From positions 1-54,566 of the forward strand of contig DAHVOH010000014.1 in assembly GCA_027318915.1 (NCBI GenBank): 54,566 nt of DNA, written 5' to 3'. The translations under genes and the position numbers were made by a program. Below are positions 16,298-23,679 of the stretch, in pieces. The notes under the pieces were generated by a model, which had not been told where the DNA came from, made no database searches, and saw only the letters and a program-made list of their open reading frames with translations. This DNA is from Clostridiales bacterium. Lineage in GTDB: Bacteria > Bacillota_E > Sulfobacillia > Sulfobacillales > JAIMBI01. How positions within the stretch are numbered: position 1 is the first letter of the stretch; each line of letters begins with the position of its first letter.

Positions 16298-17129
16298 GCG
16301 ACGTCGGCGGAGCTCCCGGCCCCTCCAGGTCAAATGTATGCTCCGGACCGGGAAACTGGCCGGTGCGCACCGCGTCGGCATACGCCTCGACGGCGTGGCG
16401 CATGATCTCGGCCGCGTTCCCGAACCGCCGCGCAAACCGCGGCTGCCGTCCCAAGGTCAGCCCGACCAGATCGTGAAACACCAGCACCTGGCCCGCGGTG
16501 GCGGATCCGGCCCCGATGCCGATCGTGGGGACTTGGAGCGCCTGGGTCAATTCGGCCGCCAGCGGCCCCGGCACCATCTCCAGCACAATGGCAAACACCC
16601 CGGCCGCCTGCAGCGCCAGCGCATCGGCCTTAAGCGCGCGCGCCGCCTCCGCCCCCCGACCCTGAACCCGGAAGCCGCCAAACTGATACACCGACTGCGG
16701 AGTAAAGCCCAGGTGACCCATGACCGGAATGCCGGCTTGCACCAGCCGCTCCACCGTGGGGGCGGAACGCGCCCCCCCTTCCAGCTTGACCGCCTGCACC
16801 CGGGCTTCTCGCATCAGGCGCCCTGCGCTGATCAACCCCTGCTCGGCGCTCACCTGATAACTGAGAAAAGGCAAATCCGCCACAATGAGGGCACGCGCGG
16901 TGGCCCGCACGACCACGCCGGCATGGCGAACCATGTCATCCAGCGTCACGCCCAGCGTGTCCGCCTCGCCATACACCGCCATGCCCAGCGAATCCCCCAC
17001 CAGAATGATGTCGACTCCCGCCTCTTCCGCGATCCGCGCGCTGGGATAGTCGTAGGCGGTGACCATGACCAGGCGTTCACCCGCCGCCACTTTGCGTCCC
17101 ACATCGATCAGCGTCGTCCGTCGCGCCAC
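16284..17129 (-). CDS. panB: Ketopantoate hydroxymethyltransferase
   Basis: A 281-residue TIM-barrel enzyme that transfers a hydroxymethyl group from methylene-tetrahydrofolate to ketoisovalerate. The metal and substrate motifs TAYDYPSARIAEEAG, VGDSLGM (45-51), VMGHLGFTPQSV and GIGAG are in order. It starts at a GTG with AGGGGG about eight bases upstream. It heads the panB-panC-panE-NIPSNAP unit. A perfect 8-bp hairpin lies in its leader, just before the ribosome site. Confidence 0.95.
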   Translation of the reverse strand: MARRTTLIDVGRKVAAGERLVMVTAYDYPSARIAEEAGVDIILVGDSLGMAVYGEADTLGVTLDDMVRHAGVVVRATARALIVADLPFLSYQVSAEQGLISAGRLMREARVQAVKLEGGARSAPTVERLVQAGIPVMGHLGFTPQSVYQFGGFRVQGRGAEAARALKADALALQAAGVFAIVLEMVPGPLAAELTQALQVPTIGIGAGSATAGQVLVFHDLVGLTLGRQPRFARRFGNAAEIMRHAVEAYADAVRTGQFPGPEHTFDLEGPGAPPTSHVED

Positions 17130-17152
17130 GGCCCAAACCCCCTGTTCGACCC

Positions 17153-17171
17153 GGGTCCGCCGCGCGGACCC
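17153..17171 (-). repeat. Hairpin in the panB leader
   Basis: GGGTCCGC and GCGGACCC flank a three-base loop, 24 bases upstream of the panB GTG. It could affect ribosome access. A TACACT (-10-like) lies further upstream on the minus strand with a poor -35. Confidence 0.4.
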
Positions 17172-17285
17172 GATGACATGCCGTCGCGTCTTGTCTTCAG
17201 TGTAGTCGCTGGAGGTGCCGCGTGCCAGATGGGGTGTGGGGGCGTTGACGCCGCGGACAACCCGTGATCGCTCCAGATCCGCAGC

Positions 17286-17312
17286 AAAGCGGGACGGGGG
17301 GTCCCGTCCCGC
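17286..17312 (-). terminator. Intrinsic terminator behind spoVT
   Basis: A perfect 10-bp stem (GCGGGACGGG / CCCGTCCCGC) followed by TTT on the minus strand, about 20 bases after the spoVT stop. It separates spoVT from the pantothenate genes. Confidence 0.7.
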
Positions 17313-17330
17313 CGGCGCTCATTCATTGGC

Positions 17331-17888
17331 TTATTGTTCCATTTGTTTGGCCAAAAACCCCGCGGCGGTTTCGGTCAGTTTGACCTCCATTTCCGTCATG
17401 CGCGCCTCGACTTCTCGGCTGCACAGAATCACCGCGCCGATGGGATCCCCTTCGGCGATAATGGGGGCAATGACCTCGGCGATGAACTTGTCCTCGTCGT
17501 CATCGCCGATGAGGCTGCCCTTGGGTTTGTGCTCGCCGCGGTTGTAGACCAGCGTTTTGCGGTCGTCCATGGATTTTTCGATCAAGGCGCCGATCGCCTT
17601 GTTGAGAAATTCCTTTTTGGGGGCGCCCGAAACAGCGATGACCGTGTCACGGTCGGCGATGAGCGCAATGTGACCGACGGCCTCGTACAGGGAGTCGGCG
17701 TATTCTTTGGCGAAGTCGCCCAGCTCACCGATGGGAGAGTATTTCTTCAGGATCACCTCGCCGTCGCGGTCGACAAAAATCTCCAGCGGGTCGCCTTCAC
17801 GAATCCGAAGCGTCCGGCGGATTTCTTTGGGGATGACCACGCGGCCCAGGTCATCGATGCGTCGCACGATGCCCGTCGCCTTCAACAC
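17331..17888 (-). CDS. spoVT: Stage V sporulation regulator SpoVT
   Basis: A 185-residue transcription factor that tunes late forespore genes. Residues 1-50 form the AbrB-type swapped-hairpin DNA-binding domain (ATGIVRRIDDLGRVVIPKEI, then RREG-type turn, then DGEVILKKY). Residues 55-180 form a GAF domain (GHIALIADRDTVIAVSG ... DPIGAVILCS). The GTG start has a GAGGGGAGGG box. A sigma-G-type promoter is placed correctly upstream, which agrees with forespore expression in Bacillus. It lies downstream of mfd with one gene between. Confidence 0.97.
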   Translation of the reverse strand: MLKATGIVRRIDDLGRVVIPKEIRRTLRIREGDPLEIFVDRDGEVILKKYSPIGELGDFAKEYADSLYEAVGHIALIADRDTVIAVSGAPKKEFLNKAIGALIEKSMDDRKTLVYNRGEHKPKGSLIGDDDEDKFIAEVIAPIIAEGDPIGAVILCSREVEARMTEMEVKLTETAAGFLAKQMEQ

Positions 17889-17920
17889 GACACCCTCCCC
17901 TCGCTGCTCGGGTCCTGCCC

Positions 17921-17950
17921 TAGTATATAGGCGGCGGAAAACGGCTATGC
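17921..17950 (-). promoter_or_regulatory. Sigma-G-type promoter of spoVT
   Basis: On the minus strand GCATA (17946-17950), an 18-base spacer, then TATACTA (17921-17927). The -35 fits the sigma-G pattern GMATR fully and the -10 fits CATnMTA in all but the first base. Confidence 0.65.
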
Positions 17951-17969
17951 CTTCCCGTCCTCCCAGCCG

Positions 17970-18902
17970 TCACGCGGCGCCTCCGTCGTTCGGCGCCCAC
18001 ATGATTCGGGCCTGGGACCGCAAGCGCTTCACAAATTGCTGAAACACGGCGTTTTTCGTCCGGGTCCAGAGTGCCGCCCGCACCGCCCCGGCCACCTTCG
18101 ACAACGGGATGACGCGGCCGGGCCTTTCGCCTTGCACTTCGACGATATGGTAGCCCAAGCGTGTGCGGGCTATTCCATACGCCCCCGGACGAAGCCTCGC
18201 CAACAGACGATAGACCGGTCCGGGCAGCGAAGAGTCAGGCACCAGGAGGACGTAGCCCAAGGACCCGCCTGCCGCGGCCGACGCCCGGTCGCGCGAATCG
18301 CGTCTGGCCAACGCCGCAAAGCTGGCTCCGTGTCGAATGGCGGCCAGCAGTCCGTGGGCCGCGGCGCTGCCGGCCACCACAATCTGACGCGCCAGCACGG
18401 AGCGCGGGGTCATAAACAGCCCCCGATGCGCGGTGTAGTAGGCGGCGACCCGACCGGGCGGCGGCGGCGGCACCCGCGCCGTGATCCGCCGGAAGGCCTC
18501 CGCCAGCACCAGAGCGCGCCGAATTTGACCGCGCACGCTCGATGTCGTGAGCCCTCGGCGGGCCAACGCCGCCCGCCACTGCCTCACATCCCCGTAGGTG
18601 CTTTCCAATGCGGCCGCATGGGCCGCGACGGACCGGGGGGCCGGTGCCGGCAAGTGCTGGCGGCGCGCCCACAGCAAGACCGTTTCCTCATCCACCAACT
18701 GAGCCAGGGTGATGCGGTCGGGGCCTGCGGCCTCGGGCGGTGGAGGCCGGTGGCGCACCAGGCTGGCGACGGCGTCCGCCAACCGAACGTCAGCCAGCGT
18801 GATGGGCACCTTGTTGACGCTGGCCAACGGACGCGCGCCCCCGGCGCCGCATCCGGGCAACGTGACGGCCAACGTGGTCAGCAGCACCGGAGCCCATCTC
18901 AC
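17970..18902 (-). CDS. Lipoprotein peptidyl-prolyl isomerase, PrsA/SurA-like
   Basis: A 310-residue exported foldase. The lipobox TLPGC ends at Cys18. Residues 28-150 form a SurA-type N-terminal helical domain (ASVNKVPITLADVRL, then LVDEETVLLWARR). A parvulin domain follows (about 160-265): SVLARQIVVAGSAAAHGLLAAIRHGASFAALARRDSRD, then GGSLGYV and GYHIVEVQGERPG. It should help fold secreted proteins outside the membrane. Its ATG overlaps the mfd stop by four bases, which couples it to mfd. A PrsA-like gene next to mfd is known in several clostridia. Confidence 0.87.
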   Translation of the reverse strand: MRWAPVLLTTLAVTLPGCGAGGARPLASVNKVPITLADVRLADAVASLVRHRPPPPEAAGPDRITLAQLVDEETVLLWARRQHLPAPAPRSVAAHAAALESTYGDVRQWRAALARRGLTTSSVRGQIRRALVLAEAFRRITARVPPPPPGRVAAYYTAHRGLFMTPRSVLARQIVVAGSAAAHGLLAAIRHGASFAALARRDSRDRASAAAGGSLGYVLLVPDSSLPGPVYRLLARLRPGAYGIARTRLGYHIVEVQGERPGRVIPLSKVAGAVRAALWTRTKNAVFQQFVKRLRSQARIMWAPNDGGAA

Positions 18903-21900
18903 GACACCCCCCGCAGCGTGGTCAGCACCGCCTCGGCCGTCTCCAACACGGCGTCCCCCCGTTCGTTCGTGAGTCGAAATCCCAATTCCGGATGCCGCCC
19001 CGGCATCTGCATCAGCCGTCCCGGATATTTTGCCCCCAATGCCGCCACTTGTTCCCGTCCCACGTCTCCTTGGTGCGACAGTCGGAGGATCAAGCGATCC
19101 CGCCGATGGGTCACCTGCGCCAAGCCCAGATCGCGAGCCAGCACGCGGATGCGCGTCAGGCGCAGCAGGGCGCGCACCGGATCGGGAGCCGGTCCGTAAC
19201 GCTCCTCCAATTCAGCCGCCAGCTCCTCCACCTCGTCGAGCCGATGGGATGAGACCAACCGCTTGTAGAACGCGATCTTCTGCCGCTCGTCGTCGATGTA
19301 ATCGTCCGGCAGGTACGCCGACACCTGAAATTCGAGGGCCGTCTCCACCGGGCTGGCCGGACGCGCCCCTTTGAGCTCCGCCACCGCTTCGGCCAGAAGC
19401 TGGGTGTAGAGTTCAAAACCGACCGAGGCGACAAATCCGTGCTGTTCGGGACCCAGCAGATTGCCCGCTCCTCGAATTTCCAGGTCTCTGAGGGCAATCT
19501 GATACCCCGCTCCCAATTCCGTGAACTGCTGGATGGCCAGCAGGCGCTGCTCCGCTTCGGGCGTCAGCCGCTTATCCCGGCGGAAGGTGAAGTAGGCATA
19601 GGCCAGGCGGTGGGAGCGGCCGACGCGGCCACGCAGCTGATAGAGCTGCGCCAATCCCAGCCGGTCGGCGTCCTCCACCACCAGCGTGTTGACGTTGGCA
19701 ATGTCCAACCCGGACTCGATGATGCTGGTGGCGACCAAAATGTCGTATTCCTGGGCGAGAAACCGCGCCATCGCCTCTTCCAGCTGGTCCTCGCCCATGC
19801 GTCCGTGAGCGACGGCGATGCGGGCCTCCGGCAGCATCTCGCGCAGTCGCGCCAAGGTCCCGTCCATGGCCAAGATGCGGTTTTGGACGTAGTACACTTG
19901 TCCTTGACGGTCGAGCTCGCGCCGAATGGCCTCGCGAATCAAGTCGCGGTCCCATTCCGCCACCTGGGTCTCCACCGGAAAGCGATCCTCCGGCGGGGTT
20001 TCAATGACGCTCATGTCACGCACCCCCACCATCGCCATGTGCAGCGTGCGCGGAATGGGCGTGGCCGACAGCGTCAAGACGTCCACCACTTCCTTCAGCC
20101 GCTTGATGCGCTCCTTGTGGACCACACCGAACCGGTGCTCTTCGTCCACAATCAAGAGGCCCAAATCCTTGAAGCCAACGTCGGCGCCCAACAGTCGGTG
20201 CGTCCCGATGACCAGGTCGACCTGCCCGTCGCGGAGCCCTTGCAGCGTCGTCTGCTGGTCGCGGGCGCTGCGAAACCGGCTCAACACCTCCACCTGGATC
20301 GGGTAGCCGGCAAAGCGGGACCGCGCCGTCACCAGGTGCTGCTCCGCCAGCAGTGTGGTGGGCACCAGGATGGCGACCTGCTTGCCGGCCATGATGGCCT
20401 TGAACGCGGCGCGGAGCGCGACCTCCGTCTTGCCGTAGCCCACGTCGCCCAGCAACAGCCGGTCCATGGGCCGCGGCAGCGCCATGTCCTGCTTGATTTC
20501 CTCGGCGGCCTTCAATTGGTCGGGGGTTTCTTCATACGGAAACGCGTTTTCAAATTCGCGTTGCCAGGGACTGTCCGGGCCAAAAGCGAAGCCCGGTCGA
20601 GCCTGACGCGCGGCATACAATGCCAGCAACTCCTCCGCCATCGCCCGCACCGACGCCTTCACCCGCGCCTTGGTGCGGCTCCAGTCGCCGCCGCCCAAGC
20701 GCGACAGCTTCGGCGGCCGTTCATTCACCCCGGCATAGCGTTGGACCAGGTCCAGCTGTTCCACCGGAACATAGAGACTGTCATGCTCGGCATATTCCAG
20801 ATGCAGATAGTCTTTGGGTCGGCCCTGGGTATCGAGGGTGACGACGCCCCGGTAGCGGGCCACTCCGTGCGTCACGTGCACCACATAATCGCCGGTCGCC
20901 AACTCTGCCAACTTGACCAGCGCGTGACCGGACACCGCGCGCCGGACCGCCCGTCGCGGACGCACTTCTCGCCCGGTCAGCTCGGTTTCGGTGAAAAGCG
21001 CCAGAGCCAGCTCGGGCAGAACAAAGCCTTGGCCCAAGCGGCCCACCAGGACGCCCGCCTCGCCCACCTCCGGAAAAGTCCTGCGCGCCGGAACCTGGGC
21101 GTCGAGGAGACGGTTCACCAGTTCGTCCTGCACGGCCGCATCCTTGACCGTCAGCACCACGCGGTGGCGGGCTTTCCGGAGACGCTGGATTTCCGCCAGC
21201 AGCATGTCCCACTGTCCGTGGGCCCGCGGCGCGGGGCGTCCCCCGAGCGACAGCACCCGATGACCGTGATGCCGCTGATGGGGCAGGAGGGACAAATAGA
21301 TGTGCGCGTGTCCGGCCAGCCGGCTGAGAAACGCGTCCTCGGACAGGGCCGCCTCACACTCGAGGGGAAGCAGGTCCCCCCGTTCCAGGCGCCGCTCCTG
21401 TTCCGCCCGCTCTTCCAGGGCGCGGCCACGGACCGCCTCCAGCACGCGATCGCGGTCGTCCAACACCACCAAGGGCGGCGTGGCAAACCGCTCGGCCACA
21501 CTCACGAGGCGCCCGAAGGCGCCGGCGATGCGCTCCACGCCGGGCCAGCCGCGACCGTCCAGCAGCAAGCCGAGACGGTGTTGCCAGCGCTCCTCCATCA
21601 GCTGGGCCAGCTCGGGCTCACCGAGGCTCCGCAGCGCACTCGCCTGGCTGCGCACCTGATCGGACAGGACCGGCACGGCTCGCCGGGCGTCTGCCGGTGA
21701 CCACAATAGTTCGCGCGCAGGTCCGATGGCAACGGCCGTCAGTGTGTCGCCGGAGCGTTGGGTGACGGGGTCAAACGTCGTCAGCCGGTCCAGGTCGTCG
21801 CCGAACCACTCGGCCCGCACGGGAGGCCCTCCCGGCGGGAACACATCCAAAATGGCGCCGCGCTGGGCCCACTGCCCCGGCTGCTCCACCAGGGGCAGCC

Positions 21901-22387
21901 GCTCGTAGCCCAGGGCCGCCACGGCCTGGACCACGCGGGCGCGGTCTTCCGCCGCGCCCCACGTCAAGCGGACCGGCTCCATCGACGTGGGCCGGACCAA
22001 TTGTCGCGCCGCTTCCGCCGGCGCGATCACCACCACATCGGGGCGGCTCGCCACGGCCGCCAGGGTGGCGAGGCGCTGGTGCTCCCACTCGTGGCTCGCC
22101 GCCGTCACCGCCCCATACACCGTGGGACGAGGGGGCAGCATCCACACGCGGTCCTCGCCCAACCACTCGGCCACCTCGGCCGCGGTGCGCTCCGCAGCGC
22201 TCCAACTGGGCGCAATGACGAGCTCCGGACGGCCGGTCCCGGCCAGCGCGGCCATGGCCAAAGCGGGCAGACTGCCCGCCAGCCCGAAGATTTGGCCGTC
22301 TTGACCGGCCATCACGTGTTTCAGCCAGTCCACCCAGGACTCGGACGCTTCCCATAAGGCGAGCAGCTCGTTCAGCTCTGGCCCCAC
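18899..22387 (-). CDS. mfd: Transcription-repair coupling factor
   Basis: An 1162-residue DNA translocase that removes stalled RNA polymerase and brings in UvrABC. The N-terminal UvrB-like module, the polymerase-interacting domain (about 480-560, TGDYVVHVTHGVARYRG), the RecG-like helicase core with Walker A GDVGYGKT (about 645-652) and DEEH (about 748), and the C-terminal TRCF domain are all present at normal length. The start is a GTG with a modest GTGGGGTGA box. An upstream TACAAT at 22467-22472 may be its -10 box. The PrsA-like gene overlaps its end by four bases, then spoVT follows. Confidence 0.97.
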   Translation of the reverse strand: MGPELNELLALWEASESWVDWLKHVMAGQDGQIFGLAGSLPALAMAALAGTGRPELVIAPSWSAAERTAAEVAEWLGEDRVWMLPPRPTVYGAVTAASHEWEHQRLATLAAVASRPDVVVIAPAEAARQLVRPTSMEPVRLTWGAAEDRARVVQAVAALGYERLPLVEQPGQWAQRGAILDVFPPGGPPVRAEWFGDDLDRLTTFDPVTQRSGDTLTAVAIGPARELLWSPADARRAVPVLSDQVRSQASALRSLGEPELAQLMEERWQHRLGLLLDGRGWPGVERIAGAFGRLVSVAERFATPPLVVLDDRDRVLEAVRGRALEERAEQERRLERGDLLPLECEAALSEDAFLSRLAGHAHIYLSLLPHQRHHGHRVLSLGGRPAPRAHGQWDMLLAEIQRLRKARHRVVLTVKDAAVQDELVNRLLDAQVPARRTFPEVGEAGVLVGRLGQGFVLPELALALFTETELTGREVRPRRAVRRAVSGHALVKLAELATGDYVVHVTHGVARYRGVVTLDTQGRPKDYLHLEYAEHDSLYVPVEQLDLVQRYAGVNERPPKLSRLGGGDWSRTKARVKASVRAMAEELLALYAARQARPGFAFGPDSPWQREFENAFPYEETPDQLKAAEEIKQDMALPRPMDRLLLGDVGYGKTEVALRAAFKAIMAGKQVAILVPTTLLAEQHLVTARSRFAGYPIQVEVLSRFRSARDQQTTLQGLRDGQVDLVIGTHRLLGADVGFKDLGLLIVDEEHRFGVVHKERIKRLKEVVDVLTLSATPIPRTLHMAMVGVRDMSVIETPPEDRFPVETQVAEWDRDLIREAIRRELDRQGQVYYVQNRILAMDGTLARLREMLPEARIAVAHGRMGEDQLEEAMARFLAQEYDILVATSIIESGLDIANVNTLVVEDADRLGLAQLYQLRGRVGRSHRLAYAYFTFRRDKRLTPEAEQRLLAIQQFTELGAGYQIALRDLEIRGAGNLLGPEQHGFVASVGFELYTQLLAEAVAELKGARPASPVETALEFQVSAYLPDDYIDDERQKIAFYKRLVSSHRLDEVEELAAELEERYGPAPDPVRALLRLTRIRVLARDLGLAQVTHRRDRLILRLSHQGDVGREQVAALGAKYPGRLMQMPGRHPELGFRLTNERGDAVLETAEAVLTTLRGVS

Positions 22388-22408
22388 TCTTTCACCCCAC
22401 GAGCAAGA

Positions 22409-22454
22409 GCGGGCATACGCCCGCCGACGCGGTGCCCGCCGTCAGGCAGGCACC
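22409..22454 (-). repeat. Two tandem hairpins in the mfd leader
   Basis: GCGGGC-atac-GCCCGC at 22409-22424 and GGTGCCCGCC...GGCAGGCACC at 22431-22454. Both lie between the possible mfd -10 box and its start codon. No T-run follows, so they are not plain terminators. Confidence 0.5.
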
Positions 22455-22565
22455 GACTTGTCGCCTATTGTACCGGAGCCGCCCCGATGCGCGAAGGCGC
22501 CCCCCGTGCCGGAGAATTTCTCGCCGGAGCCGGGCGGCGGCACCCGGATCTTGTACGATGGACCC

Positions 22566-23555
22566 ATGGCCGGTGATCCGGAATCGGGACAGGCGATGTT
22601 TGTGCCAGGGTTTTTGGTGGGTCACGCCACCGCTCGGTCGGGCGTGAGCGGAGCCACCGTGGTGTTGTGCCCGCCCGGCAGCGTGGGGGGCGTGGACATC
22701 CGGGGCGGGGCTCCCGGTACTCGCGAAATCGCCTTGCTGGGTCCCCTCTACACGGTGAGTCACGTGGATGCGATCGTGCTCACCGGCGGCAGCGCTTTTG
22801 GATTGGCTGCGGTCGACGGGGTGATGCAGGCGCTGGCCGCGCAGGGCCGGGGTCTGGCCGTTGGCCGTCGCCGCGTGCCCATCGTGCCCGCCGCCGTGCT
22901 GTTTGACCTGGATCCCGACGGCCAGCAGGACTGGCCCGACGCCGACACCGGGCGCCGGGCCTTGGCTCAAGCGACCGCCGGCCCGCTTGCCGAAGGCGCC
23001 GTCGGAGCCGGTACCGGAGCGTCGGTGGGCAAATTGCTGGGGGCGGGCCGGGCGTGCCAGAGCGGGGTGGGCGTGGCGGTGCGGCGACAAGGCTCGCTGG
23101 TGGTAGGCGCACTGGCCGCCGTCAACGCGCTGGGCGAGGTGCGCGACGAAGCGGGCCATGTGCTGGCCGGCGTGCGCGCCGATCGGGCGCCGGACTTTCT
23201 CTCGGCGCCGGAGCTGGCCCTGGCGCCGGACCAACCCGGAGCATCGCCCGGATCGGCCACGACCCTGGTGGTGGTGGCCACCAATGCGCGCCTGGACAAG
23301 GCGGCCTTGGGCCGTGTGGCCATCATGGCCCACGACGGCCTGGCCCGCAGCATCTTTCCCGTCCACACCCCGTGGGATGGCGACACGGTCTTTGCGGTCG
23401 CGTCCGGCGCCCTCGATGCGCCCGCGCTGGCCGTCGGAACCCTCGCCGCCGACCTCGCGGCCGATGCGATTCGCCGCGCCGTCAAGGCGGCGCGGGGCCG
23501 GGCCGGAAGACCCGCCGGGCCCGAGTGGCTGGCCGGTGCGGGCGCGCGGCCCTGA
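22566..23555 (+). CDS. P1-family (S58) peptidase/amidohydrolase, DmpA/NylC-like
   Basis: A 329-residue protein of the autocleaving Ntn-type P1 family, whose members are aminopeptidases or amide hydrolases. The early block PGFLVGHATARSGVSGATVVLCPP and VDIRGGAPGTRE are typical, as is TGGSAFGLAAVDGVMQAL. The self-cleavage site is expected before the Thr in ATTLVVVATNA (about 235-245), where the new N-terminal nucleophile would arise. The start is uncertain: the ATG at 22566 has a poor ribosome site, and a second ATG lies ten codons on. Divergent from mfd. Natural substrates are not known for most members. Confidence 0.82.
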   Translation: MAGDPESGQAMFVPGFLVGHATARSGVSGATVVLCPPGSVGGVDIRGGAPGTREIALLGPLYTVSHVDAIVLTGGSAFGLAAVDGVMQALAAQGRGLAVGRRRVPIVPAAVLFDLDPDGQQDWPDADTGRRALAQATAGPLAEGAVGAGTGASVGKLLGAGRACQSGVGVAVRRQGSLVVGALAAVNALGEVRDEAGHVLAGVRADRAPDFLSAPELALAPDQPGASPGSATTLVVVATNARLDKAALGRVAIMAHDGLARSIFPVHTPWDGDTVFAVASGALDAPALAVGTLAADLAADAIRRAVKAARGRAGRPAGPEWLAGAGARP

Positions 23556-23679
23556 TCGGACCGCCAAATTCCGGCAAAAGGGCGGCGACGGGACTTCCTC
23601 GGTGGCTTAATATGAACGTATAGCCCGAGCGCATCGGGACGGCGACTTAACCCATTGAGACAGAAAGCGGGATGGAGAG

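Noticed and set aside
19439..21700. A 753-codon plus-strand frame inside mfd
   Set aside because: Pure antisense shadow of a well-conserved gene.
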